The notes beneath the pieces are model-generated. The model was not told the DNA's origin, did no database searches, and saw only the letters and a program-made list of their open reading frames with translations. From Silene latifolia (lineage: Eukaryota > Streptophyta > Magnoliopsida > Caryophyllales > Caryophyllaceae): DNA of 64,000 bases. This document shows positions 46,856-58,994 of this stretch, piece by piece; position 1 is the stretch's first letter, and each line of letters begins with the position of its first letter. Where the stretch lies: contig NC_133531.1 of NCBI RefSeq assembly GCF_048544455.1, positions 68,672,099 to 68,736,098 of the forward strand, given 5' to 3'. The position numbers and the translations under genes are program-made.

Positions 46856-47160
46856 ATTGAATACTCTGTACTAGTGTTACACTAAGGACAAACTAATGTT
46901 ACATTAAGGACAAACTAGTGTTATACTAATGGTAAATTAGTTCCTCTAAAGTAACACTGAATTTTTTAAAATACTATGCAAGTCAACCATGTTATTGTAA
47001 TGGTTTAGTCGTGTTATAATAATGGGGTAACTATGTTACAATGATGGCATAATTGTGTGTTTTCAAGTATGAATGATGTGTATTTATTTACATTGTTTTG
47101 GAGTATTAGACTGGAATAATGTATTATAGACGTCTTCGTATTCTACTTCGTGTCATTAAC

Positions 47161-47229
47161 GGCTATTAGCTCAATGGTAGAGCGGTGTGAAATATTATAC
47201 AAAGGTATGGGTTTGAATCCCATGTAGCC
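47161..47229 (+). ncRNA. tRNA-like sequence T4
   Basis: GGCTAT pairs with GTAGCC. It has A box TAGCTCAATGG, T arm ATGGGTTTGAATCCCAT and a normal 23-base distance between the D and T arms. Its anticodon stem is poor (GTGT/ATAC around GAAATATT), so any anticodon reading is unsafe. It lies 0.3 kb after T3 in the same orientation. Confidence 0.55.
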
Positions 47230-47734
47230 TAGAGTTATAAGAGTGGTCACAACGAGATAGTCAATTGAGATTCATCCTCTCGATAATCACTCACAAGATA
47301 AGACATTAGTCCCACACAACCAAGGCACCAACCATGCATTTAATCCTCACTTGAAAAAAATTCACTAGCACTTTGCAAAAGACACATGGATTTGATTAGG
47401 CCTAAAATTTATATGAAAGTGATAGTTTTAGAACTTTTCTTCTTGCGACAATATATGCCTTAAAAAGATAGAAGCCTCGAAACAAATTACATACGTGCAC
47501 GGTTAAAACAACGAGACAAACAATATCTTCGTGGACTTTATCTGTGTTATAATAATCAAGTAGTTGTGTTACAATAACTTTCCAAATCTGTTACAAATTA
47601 AAATATAAAAGTCATGGTACTATATGATGATGATAATGTATTGTGTGTTTTCCTAGTTGATTAATCTAACGAAGAATAAGTACAAATTGTATTCCGAAAA
47701 AAAAGGACTGCACTACAATCATGAAACTAGAGAT

Positions 47735-47805
47735 GACCTATGTGGGATTCGAACCCACATCATTCGCACAATTGTGCGATGCTCTACCACTTGAGCTAAT
47801 AGGCT
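47735..47805 (-). ncRNA. tRNA-like sequence T5
   Basis: On the minus strand the acceptor AGCCTAT pairs with ATAGGTC except at the first pair. The D arm is AGCTCAAGTGGTAGAGC and the T arm is GTGGGTTCGAATCCCAC with a perfect B box. The anticodon arm is the 16-base perfect palindrome TCGCACAATTGTGCGA. It converges with T3/T4 as T2 does with T1. Confidence 0.7.
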
Positions 47806-48099
47806 ATTTACCGTGATTAATCAACGAATACGTTAACGAGTCACGGCTACCCTCTTCGATAATGGCTTACACAAACAAGCTATTTAATTATCAAGTATAA
47901 TAATAGTTATGATAGTGAAGTAGAGATAGTAACAAAAATTAGTTAAGGCTCACACAAACAGGCAGCCAGCCAAGAAGCTGTAAATACAAATCTCAGTTGT
48001 ATATTCTTTGTGAGCAACAAGTACTTCCATATCCCTCCTGCAAGGGCACTCAGGGAACCTCCTGCAACTACACAAGTGAAGCAAAATGAGCTGGTCAGG

Positions 48100-48321
48100 T
48101 CACAACTGCTCATCCATGATGGTTGTCCTGAACATCTGCCATGTGTTGGCCGATGCTAGCACGATTCCCTTCCCGTACACGCCCACGTGTAAAAAATCCC
48201 CATCGGTTGACGGCTTAGCGAATGTGGCAAGTCTTGATGCAACACATGAGTAAGTGTCAACACAGGAGTACAACTCCTCATCTGAATCCCCTAAGATGAG
48301 TTGGACCGTTAACCTTGAGCC
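48100..48321 (-). pseudogene. Protein-like open fragment inside E2, family unknown
   Basis: On the minus strand about 70 codons stay open to a TGA at 48100-48102 and read like a real protein (ILGDSDEELYSCVDTYSC, then ASRLATFAKPSTDGDFLHVG and NTWQMFRTTIMDEQL). The surrounding 48000-48480 is richer in GC than the rest of E2. A stop precedes it. It may be the last exon of a captured host gene. I do not recognise the family. Confidence 0.35.
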
Positions 48322-48589
48322 CTAGCCTGATAGCTGGCACTAAGATTGATCTAGAGAAGATAGCCTCATTGAGTGTCTGAGTACGTCTTTTAGGGTCGTG
48401 TAGTGTAGCTGTCCATTTTGTCTCCACATGAGAAATGCACGTGCCTAACAAGGGACATAGCAACCTACAAGAATAAATTTGCTAGCATTACTACCATAAC
48501 AGAAGAATCCCGAACTTGCATTAAAATGTAAAAGAAATCAATAAATTTTCTACCATTACTACCATGAATTAACTTTAAAAGATGACACA

Positions 48590-49330
48590 CTTGTACCCTT
48601 ATTACAATGACACACTTATACAATTAAAGTAACATAACTATATCTTTATAGTAACATACTTGCAGCATTAGAGTAACACAATTGTTCTTTATAATAAGTC
48701 AATAACATAATAATACCATTATGATAACACACTTGTATCATTAGAGTAACACAATTATTCCTTATTGTAGCACAACTATACCATTATGACATCTCATTTC
48801 GCACGCCCTAACAAACAACAATAATGTACCACGAGTTGCACCATGGCTGCAGTACAAACAAAGAACTCATATATGCCAGCCTCTCTATTCCTAACCCCTA
48901 ACTTAGTTCCAAAGGAAACTTCAAAATCCACCATCCATGGCAGTCTTTCATTTCGCACCCCATGACAGAAATGTCACCAACAAGTTTCCTACAGTCTTTT
49001 TTAATATCAAGAGCTTCACCTCTACCCAACAAAAGAAAGACACATTTCCACCATTATTGTAATAACACACTTATACAATTACAACAACATAATTATACTG
49101 TTATAGTAACACACCTATAACATTAGAGTAACACACTTACAACAACATAACTATACTATTATAGTAACACACCTATAACATTAGAGTAACACACCTATAG
49201 CATTATAGTAACACACGTACAACAAACATAACTATACTATACAGTTATAGTAACACGCCTATGGCATTAGAGTAACACATCTTTAGCATTAAAGTAACAC
49301 ATCTATAGCATTAGAATAACAAACCTATAG
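48590..49330 (-). repeat. TTATTGTAACACA motif field, right arm of E2 (inverted)
   Basis: Many ATTATAGTAACACACC / ATTAGAGTAACACA words lie in inverse orientation to the left arm, including a local tandem series at 49090-49270. Confidence 0.75.
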
Positions 49331-50231
49331 TTCATCTTCAATCGAAATGATATAAAAACCTGGATAAATGTCATCTTCAATCGAAACCTGGTGCGATAGA
49401 GTAGAAGTAACTGTGGACATCAAAAACAGAGACCTGAAAAACAAAAACGTAGTGATTAAAAGCTTGAATCGATGAAAAAACAATTAATATTCCAACGATT
49501 TAAAAAGTACAATTAAAAGCTTGATTCGATAAAACGAAATTTAAAGATGAATAAAGATTGTAAAAAACGTGTAGAAAATACCTGAATTGAAATGAAAATT
49601 TACAGTAGTTGAAAAGAATATTCGAATTGCAAATAACAAAATTCTGAAGAAAATTATGAGAAAACTTACCATAACAATGAACGGAAAGAAGTCGATTGAA
49701 AATTTGAGCATGCTTGAATGAAGAAAACGAAGAGAAGAATCAAAAATCTGCAATTGAAACGACAATTAACCATAGATGCATTCGAATTTTTATTTTTTTT
49801 TTAAGAAATCAGCAATTTAATCTTGATGAATAACAAATCAAGAGTAAATCGTAATTTAGGGTTACGGATTTGTTCATAAATGATAGTGACAAACCTTATC
49901 CAAGAGCAACAACAACTTGATCTGTTGTGACTTGTGAGCATCAAATAATTTCCGAAATTTGCATAGCCATAGAAATCGTCGTTCGAAGTTTCCCTTCACA
50001 ACTTTGTTTTGATATGAGAGAGAAAAAGTAGACAGAGAAAAATAAGAGAATATGAAATAGGGATGAAAAATGACGATGTGGAAGAACAAAAGGGATTTTA
50101 TATGGCATAAGCAAATTACAAATCTACCCTTACTTTAGGCGCATCAAATCTGAGCCATTGATGAAGTATGATCGGATGGCTTAGATTGGTAGGACAATTT
50201 CACCCTAAGGTTTAGACTCTAGTGATCCTAA

Positions 50232-50235
<4 letters not shown>

Positions 50236-50284
<49 letters not shown>
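50236..50284. repeat. (TA)n tract 4
   Basis: About 24 TA units follow the right end of E2; a Helitron begins at its far end. Confidence 0.95.
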
Positions 50285-50287
<3 letters not shown>

Positions 50288-52523
50288 ATATTATTAAAGG
50301 AAGCTTTTTTCAAGCGATTATAGAGAATCCAAGTTTTACGAAATACTTCCAACCAATAAGAGTCCAGTTATGAATATAAATATAAATATAAAATATTCTA
50401 TGATAAAAACACCGTCACGTTTCCTCCAAATTTCCTCCAAATTGGAACTAGAACAGGATTCTTATAAGGTGATTGAGTTTTGAAGACTAACAAAGACCTC
50501 AATCTAACACCATATATAAAGGTTAGGGCCCCATGCAGAATCGTCATTTTGTGATTGGTGTTTAATAATAAGATCTTTTTTTTTTATTACTTCCATAATA
50601 GTGCATTTACCGCATTAGTTTTGTTCTTCTATATTCTTACGGGATAATTAGGTGTTTTGTTTAATTTTTGTTGGGTGACTTTGTAGACACATACATGCAT
50701 ATATCTATGGTGATTCGTGCACTAAATGCTGATTTTTTTTTGGGGGGTTTTGTGCAGGTGGTTGTAGAGTTGTTATCAATTTATCATCTCGACAAATTAG
50801 AAATACTCCGTAATACATATGTCATCTTAAAGGTATGAGTATATCGACTATTAAGCATTAGACCTTTGTATAATACTCTGCATATATATGTTGTTGAGAC
50901 CGAGTTTCCTAATATAATTTCGCTTTCATTCTCGAGTTTGTTGGTTAGTTGTGTACCGAATATAAAATAAAAAAGTACTCATCTTGCGTAGGAATTATAT
51001 ATATCAAGGTATGCTATGGTGCTAAGTTTTGTCGTGATAAACCACAAACATATTTAATTATACCGTTGTTCTCACAAGCCTAAGAGACTTATTTTGGGCT
51101 TCGGTTTGGTTAGATAACATAATTGCATTATCATTAGTATTAAGTTTGTAGGTTTGAATTCTTTTCATTTGGATGAGTGTTTAACGGAGTAATAAACAAT
51201 TATATTAGATAGATACAATCGTTACTCACTACAATTTTGAGTTTTGATGAAGCAGAACTTTCAAGTCAAAATGATAAAGATAGCATATCCTACGCTTTAT
51301 AGGTATAAGAATTTTACTATTACTACTACTACATATCAAATACTCATGATGAATCAATGATCAATTTTAATGTCAATTGGACACAAATTACTCATGTACA
51401 TATTTATGTGTTCTCAATAATCAAACCTCTTAATACCTTATTTTTATGATTATATAATCTATAATTAAAAGTGATAAATAAATAAGAGTGTGATGAATTG
51501 TTAAGAACATATAGATATAAAAAATTAAATATGATCCACACTATAAAAGAATGTTACTTCTCAAGGTCTGTTTTCACTAGAAGTTTATTATACATCCTTT
51601 TCCGTATTACTCTAGATTATAAAAGTCATAACTACATTGTTGTGCTTAATACGGTTCACCCTCCTTCCCCTCTAATTGTTACTCCGTATGATGCTTAATT
51701 TGAAGTTTAAGTTTCGATCTCTAAAGCACTATTTACATATTTCATGCAGATCGCCATTGGACATGAGATAAAAGATGCCTATAATTTTCATGTTGAAGAT
51801 AATTCCACTTTTTGTCTACTTATATATTGTTTTTTAGATTGGATTTTCTACTTTTAGTTGTAGAAGTGTTAACTTTTCCGATTTTTAGTTATGTACTCCC
51901 TGCCTCCCTCCCAAGTGTAAATACCCCATTAAGAATAAGAATTAGTTTAAATGTTAATAATTTTCTTTAACCATGAAATTTGAGGTTCGATTATTACCCA
52001 CAACATGGGACGCTCATTTAAAAAAAAAGTGCATAAACTCCATTTCCAATTTTTAACTTTCATGATTGACTTATCCTAATTGATGAAACTTAGTTGTAAG
52101 ATTATCGTGTGTTTTGTTTAGACATCTATTACCACCAAAATGATTTTTCAACGTAGAACATTGGCTACATAGAGCAACTATACATTACATAAAATAGTGG
52201 ATGGTTATCATATGATATCGAAAAAATACTTTTTATTGAATTATGCATGTTCTTTTCGGCCGAAAAATCCTAAATTGAACTGAATTTATGGAGCTGAACT
52301 GAAGTAAGAGTTAATTTTTGAGCTTAACTGAACTGAATTGGACTGGATGAAACTGAACTAAAAAGAGCTAAACTGAACTTAAGAATGAGCTAAAATTAAG
52401 TCCAAACAAGCATAGCCTTAGTCTATTTGTCATCTTTATCAACACAAAAAAAACTCTTTAACATAAGTGTGTAACTCACCATATTACACCTAGGGCCGTG
52501 CATCACACGGGCATTAAATCTAG
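50285..52523 (+). mobile_element. Non-autonomous Helitron 1
   Basis: The 5' end is TCTATATTATTAAAGGAAGC, preceded by A. The 3' end has a hairpin (CCGTG-CATCA-CACGG) followed by GCATTAAATCTAG and then T. This is the Helitron pattern: 5' TC, 3' CTAG, inserted between A and T with no duplication. No Rep/helicase is coded. A TTCAG-family repeat lies in its 3' part (52255-52432). Confidence 0.8.
52255..52432 (-). repeat. TTCAG-family repeat (minus orientation) in Helitron 1
   Basis: GAACTGAA and AACTGAACT words precede AATTAAGTCCAAACAAGCA, which is the reverse of the GGACTTAA terminus seen at 30650. Confidence 0.55.
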
Positions 52524-55458
52524 TATATATATACTTAAAAGAGGAACTTTTGAAGCGATTTCATTGGCTATTGTTTTTTATGAGATTTCATTGGTTATTG
52601 TTTTTGTTGAATAAATTATGTGTAAAAGATAATTTGTTTAATAAATAAATATGAAATTAAATAGCTAATTAATTAACTAATTATAAACTAAGAGTTGTAC
52701 TTATCCTATACTTGATGTTGTATGATAAATACTCCTTAGTCGTTATATTGTTATTGTGATTGTAATTTTGAGAAATATAAAAGATATACTATTAACATTA
52801 ACATTAAATATTAAAATGCACACTAATTCAAGGGTGTTTTTTTAGCACTCCAACTCTCCTAACTACCTCTAAGGATAATATTATTATATCACAAATAGAC
52901 CAATTCCATTGTGCAATTAGCTTTATTTATTCAATGAATGATGATCAGTTTTATACTCCCTCCCATCCAAACCAAAGGTAACATGGGAGGGAGCACAAGT
53001 TTTAAGAAAATAGAGAAAAAGTAAGGGTAATATTGGAATTAAAATAGGACCACTTGTAGCTTAATTAAAGAAGGGCCACAAATATAATGACATTTTCTGT
53101 AAATAATAAGGGTGTATGAGGGGTCTTTAGTCATGTTTTTTTACCAAATAAGGAATGGGTAGTTTGGTTTGGATGGTCCGAATAAGGTAAGTGTTACCTT
53201 AGGTTTGGATGGGAGGGAGTAGTTATTTTTACTAACTTGCGGTATTCCTATAATTGCAGGCTAATGATTTTAAATTGTGCGATGACGAATAATATCCAGG
53301 ACCATGTACAAATTTCAAGTTATTGAGGGATAATTCATTGAATTTAGATACATCATTATCATAAGTCGAATACAGGTAAGTTATATAAAGACTAACATTT
53401 AAAGCACGTGTTTATTATATTTTGTATTAATCTTATAGTTCATTGAATTGTTATAAGCGTCTTTATCTTTTTGAGGTAATTTTACACTTTCAAACGTATT
53501 ATAACAAAAATAAATGAGAAATATGTAAAATAAATGAGAAATATGGAGTATTTTATCATAATTTTAAAGTTTCTATTATTGTTGTTCTTGGGGCGCATAA
53601 CAAATTAACAATTCTCACATTCATAAAGGAACCCACGGTGAAGTAAAAGACCCTCGGAACATTAAAATATAATCCGTACAACTGTACAAGATAAATTAAT
53701 TAGCAAACAATTTTTTTTGAAACATAATCTCTGAAACAAACCCCACTAGCGGTCTTCTTTTCCTTCACATAATAAACGTGACTAATGTGTAAATATGATA
53801 GCTCTTTCACTCCCCTTAATCTAAGAGACATACCATTTAACTTTTATTAATACTTCTACCAATCCTGCAATACAACGTTATATAATATTTATGGATCCAT
53901 CATATTTGTAACCTATCTTTTAGTTATTCGTCTTTATAATATAGGTCAACAATAGATTCATCATTATTTTAATTACAATATGTTAGTTTAACATACTCTT
54001 TGCTTTATACACGTACCACTTCTTAGGAACGTTTTGTTTGATGAATTTCTGATCTTCACTAATTATGCAGGGGCGACCGATCTTTGAGGTGATGATAAGG
54101 GAGCTTAAATTATTGACTTGATATGTAAATTTAAGACTCAATGGTTGCGTTAAGAAGGGGCGAACAATAATTTCACACTGTTATATAAACAAATAGCAGT
54201 GTTAGGGCTCCCTCCCACCATACCTAAAGTCCCTCGCTGCAGGTGTACATGAGGCAATAGATGTAGTCCAATGATGCTTCCTCAATGAAGGTCAACATTA
54301 GGAAACGAAAATTGCAAGAACACAAATTCCCATTTTAGATGGGTACTATCCGTCATGAGCTAAAGACGGATAGTGCTCGTATACAAGTGAAACTATCCAT
54401 GAGATGCTCCATCCCCACCCCCCACCCCACTTGCCTTATTGTGAGAGAGAAATTACACTCGAAAATAAAAACACTCCATTAAACTTCTATTTTATAGCCC
54501 AAATTAGAATTAAAATAAATAAAAACACAACTTACTAAGTACATGCTTCTACCTACAGAGATATACAACTTGAACTATAGGGTGACAAAAAGTGTTCCAT
54601 AATATATGAAGAACAAGATGCTAAAATACCAAACACCACAATTATAGAGCTACTTATACACTTCTTTGTGTTAGTAATTAAGATAACGAAATATATAAGC
54701 GTTTCTATGAAGATTACTAAAGATCATGCTTTGTTGATTTTTAAGGACCATTGTGTTAAAAACTGAACATGCCCCTTTTAACAAGAGCTGAAAAATCCAA
54801 CCTAACAAGTACCAACATTTGGTTGATTTTGAGTAAAAATTTCAAATAATGAAGTTACCATATTTGAAAAAACATAAAGTAAATTAAAACTTTTGTATAT
54901 AGTATCGATCCTTCTCGGAAATATATTTAATATAGGTTAAAAAACAATACAAAAGGTTCAAAAAATATAAATTAAAACGCGATCATCATGTGTTAAAATA
55001 TAAATTTGTTGCAAATTGCTAAAATACACTTGTGCATCGCTAAACCCATTTACGGGTGAACTTTGTCACATATGTCGATCATTACCAAAAGAATATTGTA
55101 TTATATTAAGCACGTGTCAATCCTCTAATTCTTTGTATAATAAATATATAATGGAAAAACTCACTATGACGTATACCTCACACATAATTAGCCCAAGTAA
55201 GTTGTGGTTAGTTATTAAAAGAAAAAAAATAAGACCCTATTATCGGGAATATGCATCGCACAAGCATTAATCCTAAACGGTACATTATAATCGCATTTTT
55301 TAACTGTTCTTTTATATATAGTGGTAATCACAAGAAAGCAACCATAGCATGAGTTAATAATAGTTACAAAAAAAGCCCTTTTAAACAAACTCAAGATAGA
55401 ATTTCGAAAGCCACTATTACGATATTACCCGGGCAACGCCCGGGCTTGAACACTAGAA
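52524..55458 (+). mobile_element. Probable Helitron 2, abutting Helitron 1
   Basis: The 5' side TATATATACTTAAAAGAGGA is Helitron-like and touches the CTAG of Helitron 1. The 3' side has a strong hairpin CCCGGGC-AAC-GCCCGGG, then TTGAACACTAG ending at 55458. A weaker terminator-like site (GCATCGCACAAGCATTAATC) at about 55248-55268 may be the true end of one of two overlapping elements. No Rep/helicase gene is seen. Apart from one MITE (52956-53219) the interior (53230-55230) shows nothing I can name. Confidence 0.6.
52956..53219. mobile_element. Stowaway-like MITE (264 bp)
   Basis: CTCCCTCCCATCCAAACC at the left is the inverse of GGTTTGGATGGGAGGGAG at the right, extending into AAGGTAACA/TGTTACCTT. 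TA flanks both sides (52954-52955 and 53220-53221). Confidence 0.9.
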
Positions 55459-55744
55459 CATAGAAATATAGAATCAAAAGGGATGGAAGGAGCAAGACAT
55501 TGATAGTGAAATTGATTATAAAAAATAAGAATAACATAACAGTAAGAAAATTAATACGGAGAAGTTCATATTACTATATTATGAATACATGGCATTGGAT
55601 GTTCATCCATTTCTACAATGGCAAACCCAACAGAGCAACACTTCTTGTATGTATCACAATCCACAAATTCACAATACTAAAGGGAAAAAAGCACCATCGT
55701 AGACTTCTAGAATTTAGTTTTAAATACACAAGTATAAGTTCAAG

Positions 55745-58700
55745 CTAAGCAGCGAAAGATTTTCCACAGCTACAAGTTTTCGAGGCGTTAGGGTTTTGAA
55801 ATGAGAAGCCTCCACCAATAAGCGCGTCACTGTAATCTAGCTCCATTCCGTAGAGGAATAGGAGGCTCTTTGGATCACATACTGCAATTCAAACCAAAAA
55901 AGAAAACAAATTGTCAAGATAACAAGGGTAGTTCCTCTCAAATGACTATAGATGAGACTTTAAGCAGATTGACATCCAAAAATTATGAATTAATCATAGT
56001 GGAAATCCGGTATATCTTACACCAGATACGATGATCATTGATCACTTATCTGTAGGACAAGGGACGCAAAACTTTCATGATACTGATAGAGTTTATGATA
56101 TAATTTAAGAGTTTGATGTCGTTAAAATGAGCAAAGAACTTCAAATAATTTTTTGAGTTTATGGTAAAACTTAGGTTACAAATGCGTATGTGGCACATTT
56201 GTTAAAGAGTACAACCAATCAAAAGGCTCCAAAACACATCCTATATACATCATTCTCACAATGTACCTCCTTATACACCAAAACCTTGATTAGGAGTTTA
56301 GGACACATGGAAAAAGTGTGAGTAGCTCAAATGCTTAACTTTAGATACTCAGGGCTTCTTCTTTGGATTGAGAGATTTGGAGGGAAATGGAAAGGGAGGG
56401 CAGCAGAGGGATATAAAATCCCTTGTTTGGTTGGCAAATGAGGGTGGAGAAATGGAGGGAAGGGACTTAGAGAGATCCATTTCCCTCCAAGGCAAATCAA
56501 AATCCCTCTACCATCTCCCCCCCCCCTCCTTATTTTGTAACTAAACTAGCAATTTTATTTCCCTTGCTCCCCATCTCTTCCTTTCCCTTGAAATCCCCCA
56601 ATCCAACAACAAGCCCTTAAGAAACTTAGCGCGTTCTATATTAAACAACGGGAACTTGAAGCCCTCTTACTTCCAAATGTGCATGGTGCATGATTGTGTT
56701 CAAATAAACAAAAAAGAATTACTTTAGTCCGTCAAAACTTTATCCGTTTTCTAAGTCCTCAAATTACTCTTAGAATAATATCTTAAGATAGGTCAATGGG
56801 AATATGATGAGACTAGCCATCACTCACCAATGGTAAATCCGTTGAGCTCGATCACAGCGTCATCTGGTTTTGTATTATCTCTACTCTCAAAATCCATAAT
56901 GTAGGACATGCCAGAACATCCACCTTGTTTCACCCCGACTCGTAAGCACACATCCTCACCCCGATCAGACCTGATCCTTCTTAAGTGTTTCAAAGCATTG
57001 TCAGTGAGAGATATTGCTGGTGCCAAGCTCCCAGCAGGTACTGCTGAAACTTAACACAACAAATAAACAATAATAACTCGAGTTAGTGAAAAACACCGAC
57101 CACACAGAATCACTTCTGATAATCAGCCAGTCTGGAATACTATGATAAATAATGGCACACCAGAATAAAAACTATGTGAGTTTACACAAATAATACTATA
57201 TACTGAATCCTCAACTTTTAGACATAATTTGAGGAAGAACTATGCAGCCTTGTCCCAAACTTTTGGTAGAGATGATGTACACAATTACGGGAATTCAAAT
57301 TTGGTAGGGATAATGATGAAAATCTTTCCTATTTAAAGCTTAGGAACTAAAGGAGGCAAGTATCCCCCCAACATACACAAATAATTCAGAAATGACGATA
57401 TATGATAATATGAAGCGACTGGTCCCACTTATTAATTTTACTAAGCAAGCAGGGAAGGGGAGAACTCAGAAGAACAAACGGAGAAATAAGATGTATATGT
57501 GAGCAGAATACATGAAGTGTAGCCTTAATAAACAAATGTAGAGAGCTCAATGAAATTGATCAAGTGCTGCTCTTTCGGTCTGCACGTCCAAAGCAGCTAG
57601 AAATTTTGAACATCAAGACAAACTTCAATTGGCTACAAAAAGTTTAGCTATTAAGGCAAATGAACTCCATGGCATGTTGTCGACCGAAGCCAGAGTGTGA
57701 ATAATCACTGAGATCTAACTAGTGAAACAATCATTCAAGTAAATCTACCATCAAAACTCAAAGATGACACCTTCCTCAAACAATCCACTCCCTTTCTAAT
57801 ATGTCCATATATTCGTGCAAACACATGCAATAAAAACAACCATTTTCCTTCTCTTCAAGAATCAAGGATAGTGTCCAAGCACTAAAACTAAAACTAAAAC
57901 TAAAACTAAAACTAAAACTGCTGTTAAAGCTAGAATCCTATTATGCAACATGACGGTCCAGGCGTCCAGCAACAAGTTTAGCTTCCATTATCGAATACAT
58001 TTCTCGACATAATGTTCATTGTGGGTCATTGTTAGACAGCCTCTCTGCATTAAGTTAACAGAGGGGCAAGGCTGTGTACAAACACCCTTTTCTTTGTGGA
58101 AGTCTTTGAGGCAGTAGGGTGATGTTTTTCATTTACAGTCTGGTGTTTCTAAAAGCCTTTCTATTGTGAAGTACTCCCTACACTAGACGACAATTCTCGA
58201 CGCAGTTTTCATTATGCGTTATTTGGAGACGATCTCTCGTGTTAACTTACACAGGAGAAACTGAGAAAGGCTGCGTATACCCGACCGCGTATCGCCAAAC
58301 CCTGCTCATGTCATTGTGGGGCAAAGGAAACCTCCGAGCTACTAGGGTAATTTTTTTTTTTTTTTTTCCAAAACCCTAAAATTTAAGAACTTGAATAAAA
58401 TATCATACAATCTCGGGCTTAATCATACAACTAAGCTGAAAAACCCAATTAACCAAAACCCCATCTCCAGAACACCCCGAATTTCAAAGACAAACCCAGT
58501 AAGAACTAAGAACAATCAAATAAATAGAAAGTCAAACAATCGAAATTGAAATTGAAATTGAGTATAGCAAAAAAGAGGCGTAGAAAAAGTACCAGAAGGA
58601 GAAGCTGATGATCGAATAGAGAGACGATTGAAGCGATTATAATTGGAGTTAAACGAAATAGAAAAGGGTTTGCAATTAAAGGGCAATGAAATCGATGAAC

Positions 58701-58758
58701 TTTTTACGGGTAAATTGGAAATTGGGGAAGAACATCGCAATGTAGCACAAAATGCCAT
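55745..58758 (-). CDS. CPISCA: Plastid iron-sulfur cluster scaffold/carrier CpIscA (SufA-like), three exons
   Basis: Exons on the minus strand: 58758-58593, 57043-56828 and 55881-55745, with GT...AG introns. They sum to 519 bases, i.e. 172 residues plus TAG. The A-type carrier domain starts at [11 protein letters not shown] and has the three conserved cysteines: one in [11 protein letters not shown] and two in the C-terminal TCSCGKSF. The block [28 protein letters not shown] is typical of the chloroplast protein (Arabidopsis At1g10500, about 180 residues). Residues 1-57 are Ser/Asn-rich with few acids, a plastid transit peptide. I chose the Met at 58758; an in-frame Met 20 codons earlier is less likely. 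The protein passes 2Fe-2S clusters in the stroma SUF pathway. Exon 2 begins at a CAGCAG tandem acceptor. Intron 1 holds an (ACTAAA)n run and intron 2 a MITE. Confidence 0.95.
56351..56618. repeat. GGAGGGA-rich MITE in intron 2 of CpIscA
   Basis: AGGGCTTCTTCTTTGGATTG opens it and the inverse (CAATCCAACAACAAGCCCTT-like) closes it. The left half is GGAGGGAAATGG-rich and the right half pyrimidine-rich. It is the same family as 35178-35642. Confidence 0.65.
57881..57919. repeat. (ACTAAA)n short tandem repeat in CpIscA intron 1
   Basis: Six to seven units of the hexamer ACTAAA. Confidence 0.95.
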
Positions 58759-58994
58759 TTTTCGTTCAATACAATTCTGGGTATTGTATCTTTGTGGAAT
58801 GTAAATGCTTAAAGACAAAACACTAGTTTTTTAGAGAGATTTTTTATTAGGAGTACTTTTTTTGTGAAGTAGGAAGAAAGTGGAGGGAAAATCCAAGTCC
58901 GTTAGATTTCTGGTAGGAAACTACGAGGATTAAGTGCTGTTTAGGGTCGGGGACAAATTTTATCATAAATTGTTCTATTGTAGAATTACGTCAT

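Larger units (their letters stand above)
45682..50235. mobile_element. TA-flanked TIR element E2 (relative of E1, carries tRNA-like sequences)
   Basis: It starts CAGCAAGGATCCGGTGAGTC and ends ...CTAGTGATCCTAACTCT. Both termini match E1 closely, while the interiors differ in places. It has left (46495-46720) and inverted right (48590-49330) TGTAACACA-like fields, two tRNA-like sequences on + and one on -, and a protein-like fragment at 48100-48321. No transposase is present. Confidence 0.7.
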
